Assembly: GCA_030446805.1 (NCBI GenBank)
Contig: JAUJMO010000001.1
Location: forward strand, 315,680 to 365,384
DNA: 49,705 nucleotides
Origin: Caulobacteraceae bacterium
GTDB lineage: Bacteria > Pseudomonadota > Alphaproteobacteria > Caulobacterales > Caulobacteraceae
Direction: 5' to 3'
Shown here: piece by piece, positions 45,679 to 49,705 of the stretch
Layout of the letters: every line of letters begins with the position of its first letter
Position numbering within the stretch: position 1 is the stretch's first letter
The notes under the pieces: model-generated
The model's input: the letters and a program-made list of their open reading frames with translations, nothing else
Told to the model about the DNA's origin: nothing
Databases searched by the model: none
Program-made: the position numbers and the translations under genes

Positions 45679-47901
45679 GTGCAGACCGGCTCCGGCCTTA
45701 GGCCTGAGCCGGCGAACGCCGGTCCGGCTCCGGCGAAGCGGCCCAGATACCTTCGCCAGTATGAACTGATCGAGCGGGTCAGGAGCTACGACCCGACCGC
45801 GGACGAGGCGCTGGTGAACCGCGCCTATGTTTACGCCATGCACATGCACGGGTCCCAGACCCGGGCCTCCGGCGACCCCTATTTCGCCCATCCGATCGAG
45901 GTGGCCGGCATCCTGACCGAATACAGGATGGACACGGCGACGATCTGCACGGCGTTGCTGCACGACGTCATAGAGGACACGGAAGCCTCGCACGCCGAAC
46001 TGGCGGGGCTGTTCGGCGAGGAGATCGCCGAACTGGTCGAAGGCGTCACCAAGCTGTCCCGCCTGGAGCTGAACAGCGAGCACGAGCGGCAGGCGGAGAA
46101 CCTGCGCAAGTTCATCCTCGCCATCTCCAAGGACGTTCGCGTGCTGTTGGTCAAGCTGGCGGACCGGCTGCACAACATGCGCACCCTGGGCTTCGTCAAG
46201 CCCGAGAAACGTGAGCGGATCGCGCGGGAGACGCTGGACATCTACGCCCCGTTGGCGCGCTCGATCGGCATGCACCGCATCACGACGGAGCTGGAGGAGC
46301 TGGCCTTCGAGCACCTCAATCCCGTAGGTCGCGACGCGATCGTGCGCAGGCTGGACCAGCTGCGGGTCGAGCAGGGCGGCACGGTGGGGGTGGTGTCCGG
46401 CGAGATCTCGGCGCGTTTGGACGCGGCCGGCGTTTCGGCCCGGGTGTTCGGACGGGAGAAGCAGCCCTACTCGATCTGGAGGAAGCTCCAGCGCACCTCG
46501 CTGAGCTTCAGCCAGCTGTCGGACATCTACGCCTTCCGCGTGATCGTGGACACCGAGGAGGCCTGCTACCGCGCCTTGGGCATCATCCACCGCGCCTGGC
46601 CGGTGGTGCCGGAACGGTTCAAGGACTTCATCTCCACCCCCAAGCGGAACAACTACCGGTCGCTGCACACCACGGTGGTGGGTCCGCGCGGCATGCGCAT
46701 CGAGATGCAGATCCGTACGGAGGAGATGGACCGCATCAACGAGGACGGCGTGGCGGCGCACTGGCGTTACAAGGACCGCAGCTACGGCTTCGACGCCGAA
46801 GCGGCGCAGGAAGGCGGCGGGCGCGACCCGCTCGCGAACCTGCGCCACCTGGTGCAGGTGTTGGATCATGGCGGCGATGCGGAGGACCTGGTCGAGCACG
46901 CCAAGATGGAGATGTTCCTCGACCAGGTGTTCGTGTTCACGCCCAAGGGCCGGCTGATCAGCCTGCCCAGCGGCGCCATGCCGCTGGATTTCGCCTATGC
47001 GGTGCACACGGACGTGGGCGACACGGCGGTGGGGGCCAAGATCAACGGCGAGCTCAAGCCCATGCGCACCGCCTTGGCCAACGGCGACGTGGTGGAGGTG
47101 GTGCGGGGGCCCAAGCCGGTGGTGCCGGCGGACTGGCGCTCGCTGACCGTGACCGGCCGCGCCCGTTCGGCCATCCGCAAGCACATCAAGCAGGGCGAGC
47201 GCGAGGAGTATGTGCGCCTGGGCCGGGCGGCCGTGGACGGCGCGTTCGCCAAGGTGGAGCGCTCGCGCAAGGACGTCTCACTGCGCGCGGCGCTGGACCG
47301 GTTCGCGGCGGAGGACGAAGACGCGCTGTTCGGCGCCGTGGGCCGGGGGCGGGTGACGCCGGCCCAGGTCGTTGAGGCCATCTTTCCCGGGCTCAAGGCC
47401 AGCGAGCGCGAGGCCGTTGAAGCGCGTACCCGCATCGAGGACGGCCGCGCGGCGCGTATCTATGTCCGCGGCAACGGCGTTCCGGCCAGCGTTCGGTTCG
47501 ACACGGCGTGCCGGCCGGTGCCCGGCGATCGGATCGTGGGCATACTGGAGGCGGAGGGCGTGACGGTTCATACGCTCGACTGCCCCCGGTTGGCCGAGTG
47601 GGACGATCGCGAGGCGCTTTGGCGCGACCTGCAGTGGACACCGCAGGCGGAGCGGGAAACCACATCCATGGCGCGGTTGGTGGCCACCATACGCAACGCA
47701 CCGGGCGTGCTGGGTCGCGTATGCACCATCATCGGGGAGACGGGGTCCAACATCCTGAACCTGCGCATGCACCACCGCCAGTCGGACTTCTTCGATGTCG
47801 ACCTGGACGTGGAGGTCACCGACGCCCGGCACCTGACCGGATTGGCGGCGGCGCTGCGGGCCTGCCCGGAGGTGGAGACCGTGGAGCGGGCGCGGGAATG
47901 A
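45679..47901 (+). CDS. spoT: Bifunctional (p)ppGpp synthetase/hydrolase (RelA/SpoT homologue)
   Basis: 740 residues from GTG 45679. The HD hydrolase domain (about 30-190) has [11 protein letters not shown] and [10 protein letters not shown], plus [14 protein letters not shown]. The synthetase domain (about 230-350) has [32 protein letters not shown] and [23 protein letters not shown] (about 410-470) has [24 protein letters not shown], and a C-terminal ACT domain begins near 670. Both catalytic domains are intact, as expected where a single Rsh enzyme serves starvation signalling. The stop overlaps the ATG of pyrE. Confidence 0.95.
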   Translation: MQTGSGLRPEPANAGPAPAKRPRYLRQYELIERVRSYDPTADEALVNRAYVYAMHMHGSQTRASGDPYFAHPIEVAGILTEYRMDTATICTALLHDVIEDTEASHAELAGLFGEEIAELVEGVTKLSRLELNSEHERQAENLRKFILAISKDVRVLLVKLADRLHNMRTLGFVKPEKRERIARETLDIYAPLARSIGMHRITTELEELAFEHLNPVGRDAIVRRLDQLRVEQGGTVGVVSGEISARLDAAGVSARVFGREKQPYSIWRKLQRTSLSFSQLSDIYAFRVIVDTEEACYRALGIIHRAWPVVPERFKDFISTPKRNNYRSLHTTVVGPRGMRIEMQIRTEEMDRINEDGVAAHWRYKDRSYGFDAEAAQEGGGRDPLANLRHLVQVLDHGGDAEDLVEHAKMEMFLDQVFVFTPKGRLISLPSGAMPLDFAYAVHTDVGDTAVGAKINGELKPMRTALANGDVVEVVRGPKPVVPADWRSLTVTGRARSAIRKHIKQGEREEYVRLGRAAVDGAFAKVERSRKDVSLRAALDRFAAEDEDALFGAVGRGRVTPAQVVEAIFPGLKASEREAVEARTRIEDGRAARIYVRGNGVPASVRFDTACRPVPGDRIVGILEAEGVTVHTLDCPRLAEWDDREALWRDLQWTPQAERETTSMARLVATIRNAPGVLGRVCTIIGETGSNILNLRMHHRQSDFFDVDLDVEVTDARHLTGLAAALRACPEVETVERARE

Positions 47902-48494
47902 CCGCAGAAGAGGTGCTGGACGAGTTCCGGAAGGTCGGCGCCCTGCGCGAGGGTCACTTCGTGCTGTCGTCGGGGCTGCACAGCCCGACCTTTCTGCAGA
48001 AGAACCTGGTGTTCATGCATCCGGAGCGGAGCGAGCGGCTTTGCCGGGCGCTGGCGGAGCGGATCCGCACTGAGGCCGGGCCCGTGGACGCCGTGGTCTC
48101 GCCGGCGGTGGGCGGGATCATTCCGGGCTATGAGACGGCGCGAAGCCTGGGTGTGCCCGCCATGTATCTGGAGCGCGAGGCGGGGGTGTTCCGGCTGCGG
48201 CGCGGCTTCGCTCTGCAGCCGGGCGCGCGCGTGGTGATGGTCGAGGACATAGTCACCACCGGGCTGAGCTCGCGAGAGGCGGTGGCGGCCATTCGCGAGG
48301 CCGGCGGAGAGGTGGTCGCGGCCGCCTGCATCGTGGACCGGTCGGGGGGAGAAGCCGAGGTCGGCGCGCCCCTGATCGCCCTGGCCCGGTACAAGGTCCC
48401 GGCCTATCCGGCCGACGCGCTCCCGCCGGAGCTGGCCGCCTTGCCGGTCGAGGACCCGGGGAGCCGCAGGCTGGCCGGGGGAGCGCGACGGTGA
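47898..48494 (+). CDS. pyrE: Orotate phosphoribosyltransferase
   Basis: 198 residues from ATG 47898 (ATGA overlap with spoT). PyrE forms OMP from orotate and PRPP. Motifs are [51 protein letters not shown], and the PRPP loop [18 protein letters not shown]. Both ends overlap neighbours, so it is part of a continuous spoT-pyrE-pdxJ-acpS unit. Confidence 0.95.
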   Translation: MTAEEVLDEFRKVGALREGHFVLSSGLHSPTFLQKNLVFMHPERSERLCRALAERIRTEAGPVDAVVSPAVGGIIPGYETARSLGVPAMYLEREAGVFRLRRGFALQPGARVVMVEDIVTTGLSSREAVAAIREAGGEVVAAACIVDRSGGEAEVGAPLIALARYKVPAYPADALPPELAALPVEDPGSRRLAGGARR

Positions 48495-49228
48495 GGCTGG
48501 GCGTCAACATCGACCATGTGGCGACGATCCGGAACGCCCGCGGGGGCGCTCACCCAGACCCGGTGCGCGCGGCGGAGGCGGCGCTGGCCGCCGGGGCGGA
48601 CGGGATCGTGGCGCATCTGCGCGAGGACCGGCGGCACATCCGCGACGCCGACGCGGAGCTTCTGGCGGAGCGCTTTCGGGACCGGCTGAACTTCGAGATG
48701 GCGGCCACGGACGAGATGGTCCGGATCGCGCAACGGCTGCGGCCGCGGGCGGCCTGTCTGGTGCCGGAGCGGCGGCAGGAGCTGACCACCGAGGGTGGGC
48801 TGGATGCGGCGCGGCTGTACGACCGTCTGGCGCCGGTGGTGGACACGCTGCGTGCGCGCGACATCCGGGTGTCCCTGTTCATCGAGGCCGACGAGCGGCA
48901 GGTGAATGCGGCCGAACTTCTCGGCGCGCAGGCCGTGGAGCTCCACACGGGCGTCTGGTGTGAAGCGGCGGCGGACGAGAAACATCACCGCCGGGCCGAC
49001 AAGCTGTTCGGGCGCCTGCGCGAGGCGGCGGCCGAGGCGGGCCGGCGCGGGCTGGAGGTGCACGCGGGGCATGGGCTCGACTACCGAACGGCCGGAGCCG
49101 TGGCCGCCATCCCCGAAGTGCTCGAATTGAACATCGGACACTTTCTGATCGGCGAGGCGGTCTTCGTGGGGCTGGGCGAGGCGATCACGCGGATGAGATC
49201 GGCCATGCTCGCGGGGCGCGCCCTTTGA
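48491..49228 (+). CDS. pdxJ: Pyridoxine 5'-phosphate synthase
   Basis: 245 residues from GTG 48491, overlapping the pyrE stop. PdxJ condenses deoxyxylulose phosphate with 3-amino-2-oxopropyl phosphate to give vitamin B6. Diagnostic motifs are [57 protein letters not shown] and VHAGHGLDY, then [16 protein letters not shown]. Confidence 0.97.
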   Translation: MRLGVNIDHVATIRNARGGAHPDPVRAAEAALAAGADGIVAHLREDRRHIRDADAELLAERFRDRLNFEMAATDEMVRIAQRLRPRAACLVPERRQELTTEGGLDAARLYDRLAPVVDTLRARDIRVSLFIEADERQVNAAELLGAQAVELHTGVWCEAAADEKHHRRADKLFGRLREAAAEAGRRGLEVHAGHGLDYRTAGAVAAIPEVLELNIGHFLIGEAVFVGLGEAITRMRSAMLAGRAL

Positions 49229-49665
49229 TCCTGGGCATCGGGTCGGACCTGGCCGACATCCGCCGGATCGAGCGCTCGATGGAGCGATGGGGCGAGCGGT
49301 TCACCCGGCGCCTCTTCACGGAGGCGGAGCGCACGCGCTCCGACGGCAAGCCGGACGCGGCCGCCAGCTACGCCAAGCGGTTCGCCGCCAAGGAGGCCTG
49401 CGCCAAGGCGCTGGGCACGGGCGTGCCCCGGCGCGGCGTGCATTGGGCGGACATGGGCGTGGTCAACGCACCGTCCGGGCAGCCGACGCTGGCTCTGACC
49501 GGCGGGGCCGCCGCACGGCTGCTCGCGCTCACCCCGGACGGGATGCAGGCGCGCATCCATCTGACCCTGACCGATGATCATCCCTATGCTCAGGCCTTTG
49601 TGGTCATTGAGGCGCTGGACGGTGCGGCCACCGGCTCCCTTGCCGCAAGGGGCGGGGCGGGTTAG
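49225..49665 (+). CDS. acpS: Holo-[acyl-carrier-protein] synthase
   Basis: 146 residues from TTG 49225, overlapping the pdxJ stop (TTGA). AcpS transfers phosphopantetheine from CoA to acyl carrier protein. [18 protein letters not shown] carries the magnesium-binding Asp, and [18 protein letters not shown] carries the Glu and Lys of the active site. [18 protein letters not shown] is the usual ending. The last 40 bases of the window after it show no feature. Confidence 0.95.
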   Translation: MILGIGSDLADIRRIERSMERWGERFTRRLFTEAERTRSDGKPDAAASYAKRFAAKEACAKALGTGVPRRGVHWADMGVVNAPSGQPTLALTGGAAARLLALTPDGMQARIHLTLTDDHPYAQAFVVIEALDGAATGSLAARGGAG

Positions 49666-49705
49666 GCGAGCGGTTCAGTTCCGGACGGCCCTGTGCCCGG
49701 AGATT

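Overview
The window is high-GC (roughly 70%) bacterial chromosome whose gene set and order (TamA/TamB, a complete arginine-succinyl block, guaB/guaA, one RelA/SpoT enzyme followed by pyrE-pdxJ-acpS, genes overlapping by 4 bases with GTG and TTG starts) point to an alphaproteobacterium, most likely Caulobacteraceae (Brevundimonas, Phenylobacterium or Caulobacter relatives). The genus cannot be settled by eye. No phage, IS element, rRNA or CRISPR array was seen; there is one tRNA (Lys, anticodon TTT).

Layout. 1-3091: queA-tgt (queuosine in tRNA), a convergent lipoprotein gene and tRNA-Lys. 3530-11884: a ChaA-like cation/proton antiporter, an ATP-grasp ligase, and tamA-tamB (outer-membrane assembly). 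11964-17001: a tight catabolic operon of an M20 hydrolase, astA, astD and astB; the M20 enzyme sits where a desuccinylase is needed. 17354-21089: a small hydrophilic ORF, a ClpP-like protein, phhA, and the ppx/gppA-rlmE pair. 21136-27283: a Phd/VapC-type module with a broken toxin, guaB, an alkyltransferase-like protein, a MAPEG protein, rsmB with a palindromic repeat inserted in frame, and guaA. 27546-30420: a three-gene type III polyketide synthase / methyltransferase / flavoprotein operon.

30629-40109 is an accessory, stress-flavoured region: a PQQ-type sugar dehydrogenase-like lipoprotein, a chlorite dismutase family protein, a truncated haemoglobin, an ArsC-like reductase, a DUF4142-cupredoxin pair, an ECF sigma factor with a DUF2231 membrane protein, GTP cyclohydrolase I, a Tat-exported carbonic anhydrase and a HAD protein with a damaged end. 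Four transcription units here (haemoglobin, DUF4142-cupredoxin, sigma-DUF2231, folE) share one promoter-like signature: GGAAC, exactly 16 bases, then CATC(C/A)AA. It lies at a sensible distance upstream of each gene and includes the sigma gene itself. I infer a local, autoregulated ECF regulon, and this is the best candidate for an undescribed system in the window. The type III PKS operon and the haemoglobin/chlorite dismutase pair come next.

40488-49665 returns to core genes: a soluble lytic transglycosylase, dapA-smpB, a family 5 uracil-DNA glycosylase followed by a frameshifted small gene, folK, rpoZ, and the spoT-pyrE-pdxJ-acpS operon. Three genes (vapC, the small gene after the glycosylase, and the HAD gene) show disrupted frames. 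They may be real decay or base-calling errors, and read-level checking would separate the two.
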